A stretch of DNA of 64,000 nt from UBA6898 sp964463135 (GCA_964463135.1 CAYXBA010000015.1:1-64000); one strand, 5' to 3'; shown: positions 7,534 to 16,456, counted from the stretch's first letter. Notes: a model not told the origin generated them from the letters alone. Numbers and translations are program-made.

Positions 7534-7751
7534 TGGCAAGCAAGCGCAGGCTACGCCGGAGACAGTGCGGAAGCAAGCAGAGGTTCGGGTCAGAGCAAGA
7601 GGCCATCGCCACCAGCGATCGAATAACCAGATATGGCGGGCGCAGGCTGAACGCCTACCACTGCCAGTATTGCAGTGGATACCACCTCGGGCATATGCCG
7701 GGGAGAATAGCAGCGAAAATATACGGCCCCCAGCGGTCGGATAAAAAATAA
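7533..7751 (+). CDS. Small basic zinc-finger-like protein
   Basis: The 72-residue product has an Arg/Lys-rich N terminus (SKRRLRRRQCGSK) and HCQYCSGYHLGH, a compact Cys/His cluster likely to bind zinc. It starts within the previous stop (TGATG). Such small proteins are common in phage early operons and probably bind nucleic acid. Confidence 0.6.
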   Translation: MASKRRLRRRQCGSKQRFGSEQEAIATSDRITRYGGRRLNAYHCQYCSGYHLGHMPGRIAAKIYGPQRSDKK

Positions 7752-7764
7752 GAAGGAGAGAGAT

Positions 7765-7983
7765 ATGGCAAATTTTAAGTACAAAAAATTACCGCTTGGA
7801 TTCTATCGCTACAAGGGAGCCAAGTTCATCAGGATCAACAGAGTCAGTAACCACACACTGCTGAAGTTCCTTCAGGGCGAGTCAGCATTCATGACCATGC
7901 TTAGAGGCGCCCTCGGGCTGAACGTTCCTGTTTATGATGTAGCGCGCAGCATCGCGGTCAGGCGTGGGCTCATCAAGGCTTAG
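7765..7983 (+). CDS. Unknown small basic protein
   Basis: The 72-residue protein starts behind GAAGGAGAGAG with good spacing. It is basic and has no recognised motif. It is the last gene before a 298-bp non-coding stretch and so ends the first part of the early operon. Confidence 0.6.
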   Translation: MANFKYKKLPLGFYRYKGAKFIRINRVSNHTLLKFLQGESAFMTMLRGALGLNVPVYDVARSIAVRRGLIKA

Positions 7984-8240
7984 TTTTAACCCCGACAGGG
8001 GCACTCGGGGATAGCTTGTCGTCCCCAAAGTTTGACAAGCGGTTCTCACGTTTGGAGGTCTATGCACCCGTAACCTTTATCTACATACCATGAAGCACCC
8101 TGCTGCCTGGTTCATCCCCCGATAGCAGGTCTCATCAGTAAAATCTAGGTCTTTTGTAGTAACTATAGGGCGACAGGGTTTTACCCGGTCCTAGAGACAA
8201 TAACAAGGTTTGTATTGCAGGGAGGCCGCAAGGCCTCCTA
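7984..8240 (+). ncRNA. Candidate structured non-coding RNA or replication-origin region
   Basis: No credible gene fits these bases, but helices are dense. GGGGA (8007-8011) pairs with TCCCC (8022-8026), and GCTTGTC (8014-8020) pairs with GACAAGC (8034-8040). Their interleaved order and loops of 2, 1 and 7 nt make a textbook H-type pseudoknot. A second possible pseudoknot uses 8090-8094 with 8111-8115 and 8099-8104 with 8124-8129. TCTAGG (8144-8149) pairs with CCTAGA (8190-8195). A tetraloop hairpin (7990-8001) opens the stretch and a strong hairpin (8221-8238) closes it. It lies just before the primase-helicase gene, so a replication origin is the main alternative. I recognise no known RNA family. 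Confidence 0.45.
8221..8238 (+). terminator. Strong GCAA-tetraloop hairpin before the primase gene
   Basis: GGAGGCC (8221-8227) pairs perfectly with GGCCTCC (8232-8238) around a GCAA loop. It is followed by TATTAAATT rather than a long T run, so it is either a weak intrinsic terminator or the 3' end of the structured RNA. Confidence 0.55.
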
Positions 8241-8281
8241 TTAAATTGAAAATAAAATAAATTCATATAGAGTGTGCGGGA

Positions 8282-11200
8282 ATGTCGTCATCGATCTGGA
8301 AAGAATTTGCTACAAAAATTCTTAACACCATAAACTTCAAGGCTGAATATGAAGCCCTGGGTCTCAATATCGTCAAGAAAACTGGTGATAGTTATCAGGC
8401 GCGCTGTCCCTTCCATGAGGATACCGAGCCATCATTCAGTTTTTTTGAGGAGTCAGGCCACTGGAAATGCTTTGCGCAGTGTGGCCACGGATCATTCAGC
8501 GACTTCGCTATGCGCGTGCTCAACAAGGAATACAAAGAAGTCATCCTGTATTACGCCGCAAAGTTCGGTATCGAGACACCGAAGCCGTCGTTACCTCCTA
8601 TAAACCCTAATATAGCGGAGAAATACCACCAGGCCCTAATGGACGCCCGCGACAAACTGGAGTGGTTGATTACCGGCAAACGTGGGTTTACCCGGGAAAC
8701 AATTGAGCGCTTCCAGATAGGCTGGAACGGCAAGCGGTATTCTTTCCCAGTACGCGACGAGCACAAAGAACTCGTCAATATCAGGCTATACGATCCAGCC
8801 GCCACGGAATCCAATAAAATGACGAGCTATACTGCTGGCTCGCATCGTTATGGCGAGGCCCGACTGTACGGACTCGACACCATGGCTGATTTGCCGGAGA
8901 CCACCCCCGTCATTATCTGCGAGGGCGAGGCCGACCGCCTCGTGCTGGAGCAATGTGGATTCGCGGCTATCACCGGGACTGCAGGCGCCGGGACATTCAA
9001 GGAGGCGTGGAAGTCCCACTTCAGGGACCGCAACGTCTATATCTGTTTCGACAACGATGAGCCCGGCCGCAAGGGCGCTAAAAGCGTGGCTATCGCGCTG
9101 TATGGATCAGCGGCTTCGATACGTATTATCACCTTGCCCGATACCGTAGGCGATAAAGGTGATATAACCGATTACTTCATAAAGCTCGGGTATACCGCCG
9201 ATCATTTCCGTGAATTAATGGATACAGCAACCCCCTACGAACCGAAGCCACAAACCGGCCCAGCCGAAGATATTATTAGGCTCGCAAATTTCGCCGATAT
9301 CGAAAACAAGGCATATATCGACCAGCGCGTCGAGGTGGCGTTGACGGTTTGCGGTGAGACATCGGATTCATTCCATGCCCCGACCGAGTTCGAATTGACA
9401 TACTGCAAGAAACGAGTCACCGGGAAGTGTCACCTCTGCGCCGACGGTAATCCGGAGCTGAAGTTTACCTTGAACCCAGGCGATACTGAATTCATAGGGT
9501 CCTGCATGGCAACAGACGATCAGGTCATGGGTATGCTCAGAAAGCGCATATGTCAGTTCGGGGAACACCCCCAGCTTAAGATCACCCAGAAGACCACGAT
9601 TAAGGAATTTTTTGCCCACCAGCATCAGAAGCGATACGTGAACTATATCGCCGAGTTCAGCCAGGACGCATCATCTGAGAGTGCCGATGTCATGGAGCAT
9701 AAGGTTTATTATGTACTCGATGACTACGAACACAAGATCAGGACCGTTAAACCGAAAAGTTATCTCGCCCGGGGATATGTAAAATCTCACCCTAAGACCC
9801 AGCATGTATCATTCCTGATCGATCACCTCGAAGAAGTAGAGGACGAGCACGAGAAATTTTCTGTCGCGCAGTCCATCGAACATCTGCGCTCTATTCATGG
9901 AGAGAAGGAGCCCAGGACAGGCGTACTGGATACCGATCTCGCTATATTTATGCCGCGCATCATGGCTGTGATCAATGATGTCTCCGACAACGTTATAAAG
10001 GTATACCGGAGGTCAGATGTCGTCTTCGCAATGCTGATGGTGTTTTGTTCCGTCCTAAAGATCCCCTTCAATAAGGAGTTTATCAGGGGCTGGCTCAACC
10101 TTGTCGTGGTCGGTGACTCCGGAACCGCTAAATCGCTTATATACAACAGAATTGCGACCTACATAGGCGTAGGAGATATCACGTCGGCTACGTCGAGCTC
10201 CAGGACAGGGATTGTTTATGGGCTATCAGAACATCAGCAGAAGGGCTGGCAGGTCAAGGCCGGCCGCCTGCCCGCCAATAGCCAGAAGATCCTCTGCGTA
10301 GATGAAATTCAGAAGATGGAGCGCGACGACCTCGCGGCGCTACAGAACGCCATCGACGACGGCTGGATCTCTATAGACAGAATATCCTCGAAGGGATTCG
10401 AAACCATGACCCGGTTCATAGCCCTCTGTAACCCCAAGCGCGACGACACCACTCTTGATAATTACAGCTTTGGCTGCCAGGTGCTTAAGGGTATCTTCCC
10501 TGTTGCGTTCATCAGGAGGCTGGACCTCGCCATGTTTACGTCTCAGGACGATATCCCGAAGTTTGAGGATATCAATACCTTGAATACATCAGATGAACCC
10601 CGGATCACTTCGGAGCAGTTGCGCGCACTTGTTTTCTGGGCATGGACCAGAAGACCCGGAGATATTGTGATCGACTCCGACGTTACGTCTTTGATTCTAA
10701 GTAAGGCATCTTCAATGTCAAAGGTGTATGGGTACTGTACCGATATTCCCCTGATTGCTCCGTCAGACTTCAGGAAGAATTTGACCCGCATGTCCGTAGC
10801 ATGCGCTATCCTTGACACCTCTACGGATCTCACCTTTGAAAAAGTTATCGTCAGGCCTGAGCATGTCGAATTCATCTGCATGTGGCTGGATTCTGTATAT
10901 CAACACGACAACTGCGGATTAGACCAATACAGCGATATATCGAAAATGGGACACGTCCTTGAAGATGCCGATTACGAGCATTTCAAGGATGATGCAAAAG
11001 CTTTAATGGCTCAAGACCATGGCACGCTCACGATGCGGTTTCTGGTCGCGTTTATTCGAAATACAGATTGTATTACACGGGAAGATATCTCGGAGCAGCT
11101 GGGCTGCAGTTCCGAATCTATCCGGCCCAGGATATCATTACTAAAAAAATACGGGCTCATAAAGTCAGGGAAAAGTGGGTACAAAAACACTTCGAAGTTC

Positions 11201-11290
11201 AATAAAATTCTTCGCAAACTCAAGGAAGATTTCAAAGAGGAATGGGATAGTCTATCGGGTCGCAGCGTATACGCAGAGGGGGAATATTAA
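8282..11290 (+). CDS. Primase fused to an MCM-type AAA+ helicase
   Basis: The 1002-residue protein combines two replication activities. The N terminus has a DnaG-type zinc finger (Cys42, His45, Cys63, Cys67), then a TOPRIM domain with CEGEADR near 213 and FDNDEPG near 256. The C-terminal half is an MCM-like AAA+ motor: Walker A GDSGTAKS near 611, Walker B CVDEIQKM near 672, sensor ALCNPK near 714 and arginine finger RRLDL near 744. Between them a domain with YCKKRVTGKCHLC may match the MCM N-terminal OB and zinc region. A winged helix ends the protein. It would prime and unwind phage DNA. The ribosome-binding site is weak, and the structured region upstream may control it. Confidence 0.85.
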   Translation: MSSSIWKEFATKILNTINFKAEYEALGLNIVKKTGDSYQARCPFHEDTEPSFSFFEESGHWKCFAQCGHGSFSDFAMRVLNKEYKEVILYYAAKFGIETPKPSLPPINPNIAEKYHQALMDARDKLEWLITGKRGFTRETIERFQIGWNGKRYSFPVRDEHKELVNIRLYDPAATESNKMTSYTAGSHRYGEARLYGLDTMADLPETTPVIICEGEADRLVLEQCGFAAITGTAGAGTFKEAWKSHFRDRNVYICFDNDEPGRKGAKSVAIALYGSAASIRIITLPDTVGDKGDITDYFIKLGYTADHFRELMDTATPYEPKPQTGPAEDIIRLANFADIENKAYIDQRVEVALTVCGETSDSFHAPTEFELTYCKKRVTGKCHLCADGNPELKFTLNPGDTEFIGSCMATDDQVMGMLRKRICQFGEHPQLKITQKTTIKEFFAHQHQKRYVNYIAEFSQDASSESADVMEHKVYYVLDDYEHKIRTVKPKSYLARGYVKSHPKTQHVSFLIDHLEEVEDEHEKFSVAQSIEHLRSIHGEKEPRTGVLDTDLAIFMPRIMAVINDVSDNVIKVYRRSDVVFAMLMVFCSVLKIPFNKEFIRGWLNLVVVGDSGTAKSLIYNRIATYIGVGDITSATSSSRTGIVYGLSEHQQKGWQVKAGRLPANSQKILCVDEIQKMERDDLAALQNAIDDGWISIDRISSKGFETMTRFIALCNPKRDDTTLDNYSFGCQVLKGIFPVAFIRRLDLAMFTSQDDIPKFEDINTLNTSDEPRITSEQLRALVFWAWTRRPGDIVIDSDVTSLILSKASSMSKVYGYCTDIPLIAPSDFRKNLTRMSVACAILDTSTDLTFEKVIVRPEHVEFICMWLDSVYQHDNCGLDQYSDISKMGHVLEDADYEHFKDDAKALMAQDHGTLTMRFLVAFIRNTDCITREDISEQLGCSSESIRPRISLLKKYGLIKSGKSGYKNTSKFNKILRKLKEDFKEEWDSLSGRSVYAEGEY

Positions 11291-11662
11291 ATGGCAAGAG
11301 TATCTTTATTTGAATCTCCGAAATCAAAACAGATCACGACGGCAAACAGCCTACTCGCCGAGCTCAGAAAGCTGTCCGAGGCATGGTGGAAAGGGTTTGC
11401 CTGGCTCAGCATAAAGAGTGCCGAGGCCGCAGCAAGGGACGAGGAAGTAGACATCGAAATAGCCATCAAACTGGATCGGTGGAGACAAAAAAGTGATATC
11501 CCGGTACAAAAAATCATGGACGAATTAAAGCCGCTGGTGTCCAGATTTGACATCGACGAAGCATTCTATACGGGCCGTGAAAAAGAAATGAAGGCGGCAC
11601 TTACCCCGGAGGCCCTGGCGCTGCTGGCGCGGGTGAGACTGGCACGGCGGGAGGCAGCATGA
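11291..11662 (+). CDS. Unknown protein after the primase-helicase
   Basis: The 123-residue product is helical and Ala/Lys/Glu rich, and ends LLARVRLARREAA. It starts immediately after the primase-helicase stop with GAGGGGG just upstream, and ends in an ATGA overlap with the next gene. It may be a helicase accessory by position; no family is recognised. Confidence 0.65.
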   Translation: MARVSLFESPKSKQITTANSLLAELRKLSEAWWKGFAWLSIKSAEAAARDEEVDIEIAIKLDRWRQKSDIPVQKIMDELKPLVSRFDIDEAFYTGREKEMKAALTPEALALLARVRLARREAA

Positions 11663-11991
11663 GAGTAATTCTTTTCCAAGAGAAATTTGCGGAGTTAGTC
11701 CGTGAAGGAAAGAAAGTACAGACTGTCAGAAAAAAGGCACGTTGCAAGCCCGGAGACGAGTTGAGTCTGCGCCGGTGGAGCGGGAAGCCGTATCGCAGTA
11801 AGCAGGAGATATTACGTACAGCTCTCTGTGTAAAAATTACTAACGTGCAAATACACGATGGGCCAATATCTAATGACTGGGCAGAGGATTTTGCCCGTTG
11901 TGATGGCTTCGCGTCATTCAAGGAAATGCAGGACTGGTTCAGGAAAACGCACGGACTTCCGTTTGTTGGTGAAATAATCACATGGGTATAG
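11659..11991 (+). CDS. ASCH-domain protein
   Basis: The 110-residue protein matches the ASCH fold pattern: VREGKKVQTVRKKARCKPGD near the start, a basic turn RRWSGKPYRS and an end GLPFVGEIITW. ASCH proteins are PUA-like and bind RNA or modified nucleosides; some cleave RNA or deacetylate modified cytidine. Which activity applies here is not visible. It is coupled to the previous gene by ATGA. Confidence 0.7.
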   Translation: MRVILFQEKFAELVREGKKVQTVRKKARCKPGDELSLRRWSGKPYRSKQEILRTALCVKITNVQIHDGPISNDWAEDFARCDGFASFKEMQDWFRKTHGLPFVGEIITWV

Positions 11992-12036
11992 GTAACGCCG
12001 TGCTCATTTGCCGGGGTACAGGCGAAACTAAAAACC

Positions 12037-12089
12037 ACCGGGCGTTATTCCCGGTCAAATGGAGCAAATTGTTAAGCACTTTTTGCTCC
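12037..12089 (+). other. Two consecutive hairpins upstream of the MazG-like gene
   Basis: ACCGGG (12037-12042) pairs with CCCGGT (12050-12055), and GGAGCAAA (12061-12068) pairs with TTTGCTCC (12082-12089). They fill the 118-bp gap between two early genes. There is no clear T run, so they may attenuate transcription or stabilise mRNA. Confidence 0.45.
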
Positions 12090-12109
12090 TTCAATGAAAG
12101 GATGAACAA

Positions 12110-12478
12110 ATGCATAATTGTGAAGAGTGTGGAAAGCCTGTGACTAATTGTAGTTGCCCTGTGGAAACGATGAAGCCTATGATGAGAGATTCAGTAAAAC
12201 AGTTTGCAAGGGAAATGGAAAAACAGTTGAAGGCCAACGACCACAAAGGAGGATGGGATAAATGTACATTTAAGTATCTGTTCGAGCGGCTGGAAGAGGA
12301 AACCGCTGAGCTGAGTGAGTTTTTTGTTCTGAACGATGAACGGAATGAATATCAAATACAATTAGACAATGTGGGCCAGATAGTGAGAGAGGCCGCTGAC
12401 GTGGCGAATTTTGCCCTTATGATTGCGGAAAACGCTGTGAGATATCGTGAAAAGCTTATGGGGACGAAGAGTGCTTAA
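12110..12478 (+). CDS. MazG-like NTP pyrophosphohydrolase family protein
   Basis: The 122-residue protein begins with a small Cys motif (CEECGKPVTNCSC), likely zinc-binding. It continues with a MazG-like helical pattern: NDHKGGW, then LEEETAELSEFF and REAADVANFALMIAEN, giving the EE.. and E..D metal-binding pairs of the all-alpha NTP pyrophosphatases. It may hydrolyse non-canonical or excess dNTPs during replication. The start follows GAAAGGATG. Confidence 0.65.
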   Translation: MHNCEECGKPVTNCSCPVETMKPMMRDSVKQFAREMEKQLKANDHKGGWDKCTFKYLFERLEEETAELSEFFVLNDERNEYQIQLDNVGQIVREAADVANFALMIAENAVRYREKLMGTKSA

Positions 12479-12550
12479 CAATCATTCTACCGCCCTGAAT
12501 GCAGTATAACACACAGGGCTTAAACACCTAACCCATTGAAAGGAGAGCAT

Positions 12551-13570
12551 ATGCAACAGACAGCGGCAGTGCAAACACAGCATACATCGAATCAGCAGCC
12601 TGAACAGTCAAAGATACCTATTCTCGATCTTCTGAGACGGCACTGCCGCGTCAAGCATCTAAGTTATTCGACAGAAAAGACATATTGCGGCTGGGTAAAG
12701 GCCTTCTGGCACTTTCACCAGAAAAGCGGCAAGCGGTCGCTTTACGACATGGGCAGGCCAGAAGTCGAAGAGTATCTCACGGACATGGCTGTCCGCAAAC
12801 ACGTCTCTGCCTCCACTCAGAATCAGGCCTTTAATGCCCTACTGTTCCTTTACCGCAATGTCATACCAAAGGACCTGGGCGAGATCGACGCCATACGCGC
12901 AAAGAAGTCCCGGCGCCTGCCGGTAGTCCTCACTCAGGCAGAGGTTAAAGCGATCCTCGGGCAGCTCCATGGCGAGGCCTGGCTGATGGGTACGCTGCTA
13001 TATGGCTGCGGTATGCGCCTCATGGAGGTTTTGCGTCTGAGGGTCAAGGATGTTGATTTCGACCGGCATACGATTACCGTCCGTCTCGGCAAAGGCGACA
13101 AGGACAGGATAGTACCGTTGCCGGATGTCACTGCCGGACCTCTTAAAAAGCACCTTGAGCGTGTCCGTAAACTCCAGGAGATCGACGCAAAGGACCGGAT
13201 ACCGGTATCGCTCTTGGAAGGCATTGAACGTAAATACCCCAACATCCCTTTTGAGTGGGGCTGGTACTGGGTATTCCCTGCCCGTAAGCGTGGCATAGAC
13301 CCACGCAGCGGTAAGCTGAAACGTCATCACCTCCATGAAACGGCTCTGCAACGCAACGTCAAGGAGGCCGTCCGGGCTGCCAATGTCATCAAGCCTGCCG
13401 GCTGCCATACTTTCAGACATTCGTTCGCAACTCATCTGATCGAGGACGGTCACGATATCCGGACGGTTCAGGAGCTTCTGGGGCATGCAGATGTCAGGAC
13501 GACCCAGATATATACGCACGTTATGAACCGGGGCTGTTCCGTCAAGAGCCCTATGGACAGATTGGCATAA
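12551..13570 (+). CDS. Integron-integrase (IntI)-type tyrosine recombinase
   Basis: The 339-residue recombinase differs from the integrase at 173-1303. It has a XerC/D-like core-binding domain, YGCGMRLMEVLRL with the first catalytic Arg, CHTFRHSFATHLIEDG with His-x-x-Arg, LLGHADVRTTQIYTHV with the GH motif and Tyr nucleophile, and the end NRGCSVKSPMDRL. The insert with FEWGWYWVFPA and RRHH-like KRHHLHETALQ is the extra domain characteristic of IntI proteins. No attI or attC site is seen near it. It starts at 12551 behind AAGGAGAG within the early operon. Confidence 0.85.
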   Translation: MQQTAAVQTQHTSNQQPEQSKIPILDLLRRHCRVKHLSYSTEKTYCGWVKAFWHFHQKSGKRSLYDMGRPEVEEYLTDMAVRKHVSASTQNQAFNALLFLYRNVIPKDLGEIDAIRAKKSRRLPVVLTQAEVKAILGQLHGEAWLMGTLLYGCGMRLMEVLRLRVKDVDFDRHTITVRLGKGDKDRIVPLPDVTAGPLKKHLERVRKLQEIDAKDRIPVSLLEGIERKYPNIPFEWGWYWVFPARKRGIDPRSGKLKRHHLHETALQRNVKEAVRAANVIKPAGCHTFRHSFATHLIEDGHDIRTVQELLGHADVRTTQIYTHVMNRGCSVKSPMDRLA

Positions 13571-13598
13571 ACAAATTAACAGCATAGGAGGAAACACA

Positions 13599-15629
13599 AT
13601 GTCACATCGCATCACCCAAATCAGCTTCACAGACTTCAAAGGACAGACCCGGGTTGTACCCCTTACCGGCAAGGATATCTTCACGGGTCCTACCGGCTTC
13701 GGGAAAACAACAGTCATTGATGCAGCGCAGATCGCCATCATGGGGTATCATCCCCGCCAGGACAAAAAACCCATGGCAATCATGAAGGCCTTTGCATCAG
13801 GCAACCCCATGTCTGTCGGGATAGAATGTGCTGACGGCTTACGGGTTACCCGTACCTTCACATCGAAGGCAGACAAATTCACACAGGATATCGATATCTT
13901 CCCCGCGTACCAGGAGCGCACGCTGACCGAGAAAACCGCACGTGTCGCTCAGGAATTCGGCAGTTTCCCTGTCATGTTCGATATCAATGAATTCCTTGGC
14001 CTATCCAACGACAAACAGCGTGATTTTGTCTTCAAGTACCTGCAGGTAATTGGAGGCTGGGACAGGAAAGAAGTTATTAATACCTTGTCGGCCGAGATGC
14101 AGGACTTTCCTGTCGATGTCGCAACCAAAGCCTTTGCCTGCTGGCACAGCTCTCACGACACACAGACCGGTCTCGCCAATGTCATAGCCTACATTAAGGA
14201 TCAGGTATCATACCTTGATAAAAAACTCAAGGACTCTGAGGCGGCATCCCGGGAAATAACCAAGATCAAGAACAGCGAAGTAGCGATGTCTCTCAGTCTG
14301 ATAGAAAAACTGAAGGCTGATATCGAAACACACCGCGAAGAGCTCAGCGCTGCCGAGAAGGCGTTGGCAACTATTCAGGAGCGCAACAGGGCAATCACGG
14401 CCAAGGCAGACGCCCAGAGAAAGAAAACAGCTCGACTCGCCGAACTCGATAGCATAATAGCCGCACAGGCAATATCAAAGGAACCCGTCGTCGAAGCTAT
14501 CTCTGAGGCCAAGTCAGTATACGCTGAGGCTGTAGCGGGGTCAAACGAAGGCATCGCCAAGGACCTGCGTGACCGTATATCGAAGCTGCAGACCCTCAAG
14601 GCCTCACTCGAGAGCGAACAGAAATCCCTCAGAAGGGAAATCAGTGGCACGGAAGAGATGATTAAGGCCATTGGCAAGGCTCTCTGCCCCCTGATCAAGG
14701 ATAGTTGCGATCGTGACTTCACCGCCTTCAGAGACAAAAAACAGGGTGAGATCGATACCGCAAAACAGGCAATAACCAAGAAAGATGAAGAGCTTAAAGA
14801 GATAGCAGTTACCATGGGATCTTTTCAGGCTCAACTCGGGGAGGCAGAAGAGACTCAGAAAGCTATCACGGACCAGGCGGTCTGGATCACCACCCTCGAG
14901 ACCGCACTGAGAACGCTGGATGAGGCGGAGACACTCAGATCCGATATCTCAGAGATAGGCCAGGTCGAGGATACCGCGGCAGCAGAACAAGCGGTGACCA
15001 CAATCAAGGCTGCCATTAAAGACAAGGAAGAAAGGGCGAAGGCTGCCGAGAAGCAGAAAAATACCCTTGCCAACCTCGAAATCACGTTATCGGCCCGGCA
15101 GGCTACAGCTGACGAGCTGAAGCAGTACAAAGCCCTACAGACAGCTCTAGGACCCAAGGGCATCCAGGGCCGGATCGTCAAGGAATCACTGACCCCATTT
15201 CTGGACGATATCAATGCGCTTATGGCTCAGATCGATCCCGCCAAACAGTTCTTCGTTGAACTGACCGACGAGAAAGAAAACGAGGTCTTCAATCTCATGT
15301 GCATGAAAAACGGCCAGCCCGTGCCCGTGACATCGCTATCAGCCGGCGAGTCTGTTATTGGATACACGAGCCTGATCGCGTCGTTTATTAAACTCGGGAC
15401 GCCGGCGGGACGGTATCTGTTTATCGACAACATCGAACATATCAGCAACGGCGACCCCATATCAGGGGAAGGCGAGCGATACCGCGACCACTTCATTGCA
15501 GGGATCGGCCGCATCGCAGAGGGCTTCGACAATATCATTATTTGTGGCACCGCAGGGCTTGGGCAAGACACTACCGTAGAGGGCTGGAATGTGGTGAATT
15601 ACTATGCGGAGGAGGTGGCGGTATGTTAA
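13599..15629 (+). CDS. SMC/Rad50-like ATPase
   Basis: The 676-residue protein has Walker A GPTGFGKTT (30-38), two long coiled-coil arms and, near the middle (about 363), CPLIKDSC, which may be a degenerate zinc hook. The C terminus carries the ABC signature SLSAGES and Walker B YLFIDNIEH. This is the SbcC/Rad50/RecF-type layout, with roles in DNA-end processing or recombination. A metallophosphoesterase lies far away at 58825 on the other strand, so an Mre11-type partner is only speculation. AGGAGG precedes the start. Confidence 0.8.
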   Translation: MSHRITQISFTDFKGQTRVVPLTGKDIFTGPTGFGKTTVIDAAQIAIMGYHPRQDKKPMAIMKAFASGNPMSVGIECADGLRVTRTFTSKADKFTQDIDIFPAYQERTLTEKTARVAQEFGSFPVMFDINEFLGLSNDKQRDFVFKYLQVIGGWDRKEVINTLSAEMQDFPVDVATKAFACWHSSHDTQTGLANVIAYIKDQVSYLDKKLKDSEAASREITKIKNSEVAMSLSLIEKLKADIETHREELSAAEKALATIQERNRAITAKADAQRKKTARLAELDSIIAAQAISKEPVVEAISEAKSVYAEAVAGSNEGIAKDLRDRISKLQTLKASLESEQKSLRREISGTEEMIKAIGKALCPLIKDSCDRDFTAFRDKKQGEIDTAKQAITKKDEELKEIAVTMGSFQAQLGEAEETQKAITDQAVWITTLETALRTLDEAETLRSDISEIGQVEDTAAAEQAVTTIKAAIKDKEERAKAAEKQKNTLANLEITLSARQATADELKQYKALQTALGPKGIQGRIVKESLTPFLDDINALMAQIDPAKQFFVELTDEKENEVFNLMCMKNGQPVPVTSLSAGESVIGYTSLIASFIKLGTPAGRYLFIDNIEHISNGDPISGEGERYRDHFIAGIGRIAEGFDNIIICGTAGLGQDTTVEGWNVVNYYAEEVAVC

Positions 15630-16456
15630 TACCATTTCATCTCAGCACCAGTACGATCTCGTCAGCCTGGTTCGAATTGCTCTATAATCTCTTTGACCAC
15701 TCCTATCGTCAGGACATGCAGGCGGGTAGCTTCAGCGACGATAAAACGCAGTATCGCCTGCAATACCCCGGGATATCGGTGTTTATTGAACACCCGGAAC
15801 TCGATATGGTGCCGGTTATACCTCAGCATCTTGTAGCTCAGGGAATAACCCCGCCCAGCAGCGAGGAAGTCATACAGGATTACTTTGCGAACTACCTCAT
15901 GGATCCCGAGATCGCCGAGAATGAGACGTACCGGTATAGCTCACGCATCCACGAGCGCATATCCACGGGTACTGTCGGAGGCGTCAGGCAATCGATAACC
16001 CAATTCGATAAGATCCTGCAGATGCTTAAGGACACACCGCTGACAAACCAGGCCGTCATTGAAATCGCCAAACCATCGGATATCGAAAAATGTATTGGCA
16101 ACGACGGCAAGCTGGACCCGCCGTGCCTGAGACTGATTGATTTCAAGGTGGTGCCGGTTCAGACATGGGGATATCAGAACCCCGAGGGCTGGCAGCCACG
16201 ATTCGAGGGTGATCAAGGCGTGCGAGTATTGATCCACGAGGAGCTTGCCCTGACCCTGACAGCCTACTTCCGCTCCTGGGACCTCTGGGCCGGCTTCCCC
16301 GTCAATCTCGGAGGCCTTGAACTGCTGAAGCAGTATGTGGCCTCGGAATGCGGACTCGTCAATGGTCCCATGTACGCTTACTCTGCTGGCGCCCATATAT
16401 ATGGCTACGCCGAAGACATGGCAAGGATCAGAACCATGCGGCCGGAGGTGAAGTGA
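15623..16456 (+). CDS. Thymidylate-synthase (ThyA) superfamily protein
   Basis: The 277-residue protein keeps the ThyA active-site signature: catalytic Cys168 in DPPCLRL, Arg217-Ser218-Asp220 in FRSWD, Asn228 in FPVNLGG and His258/Tyr260 in AHIY. The paired arginines that bind the dUMP phosphate from the partner subunit are not evident; LTNQ (140-143) stands there. It may make dTMP, or, like some phage relatives, transfer a hydroxymethyl group to make modified pyrimidines. The start at 15623 has GGAGG and overlaps the ATPase gene by 7 bp. Confidence 0.8.
   Translation: MLIPFHLSTSTISSAWFELLYNLFDHSYRQDMQAGSFSDDKTQYRLQYPGISVFIEHPELDMVPVIPQHLVAQGITPPSSEEVIQDYFANYLMDPEIAENETYRYSSRIHERISTGTVGGVRQSITQFDKILQMLKDTPLTNQAVIEIAKPSDIEKCIGNDGKLDPPCLRLIDFKVVPVQTWGYQNPEGWQPRFEGDQGVRVLIHEELALTLTAYFRSWDLWAGFPVNLGGLELLKQYVASECGLVNGPMYAYSAGAHIYGYAEDMARIRTMRPEVK

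Noticed and set aside
7984..8240. tmRNA or group I intron in the non-coding stretch
   Set aside because: There is no tRNA-like acceptor end, tag frame or recognised group I core; only the general pseudoknot-rich character matches.
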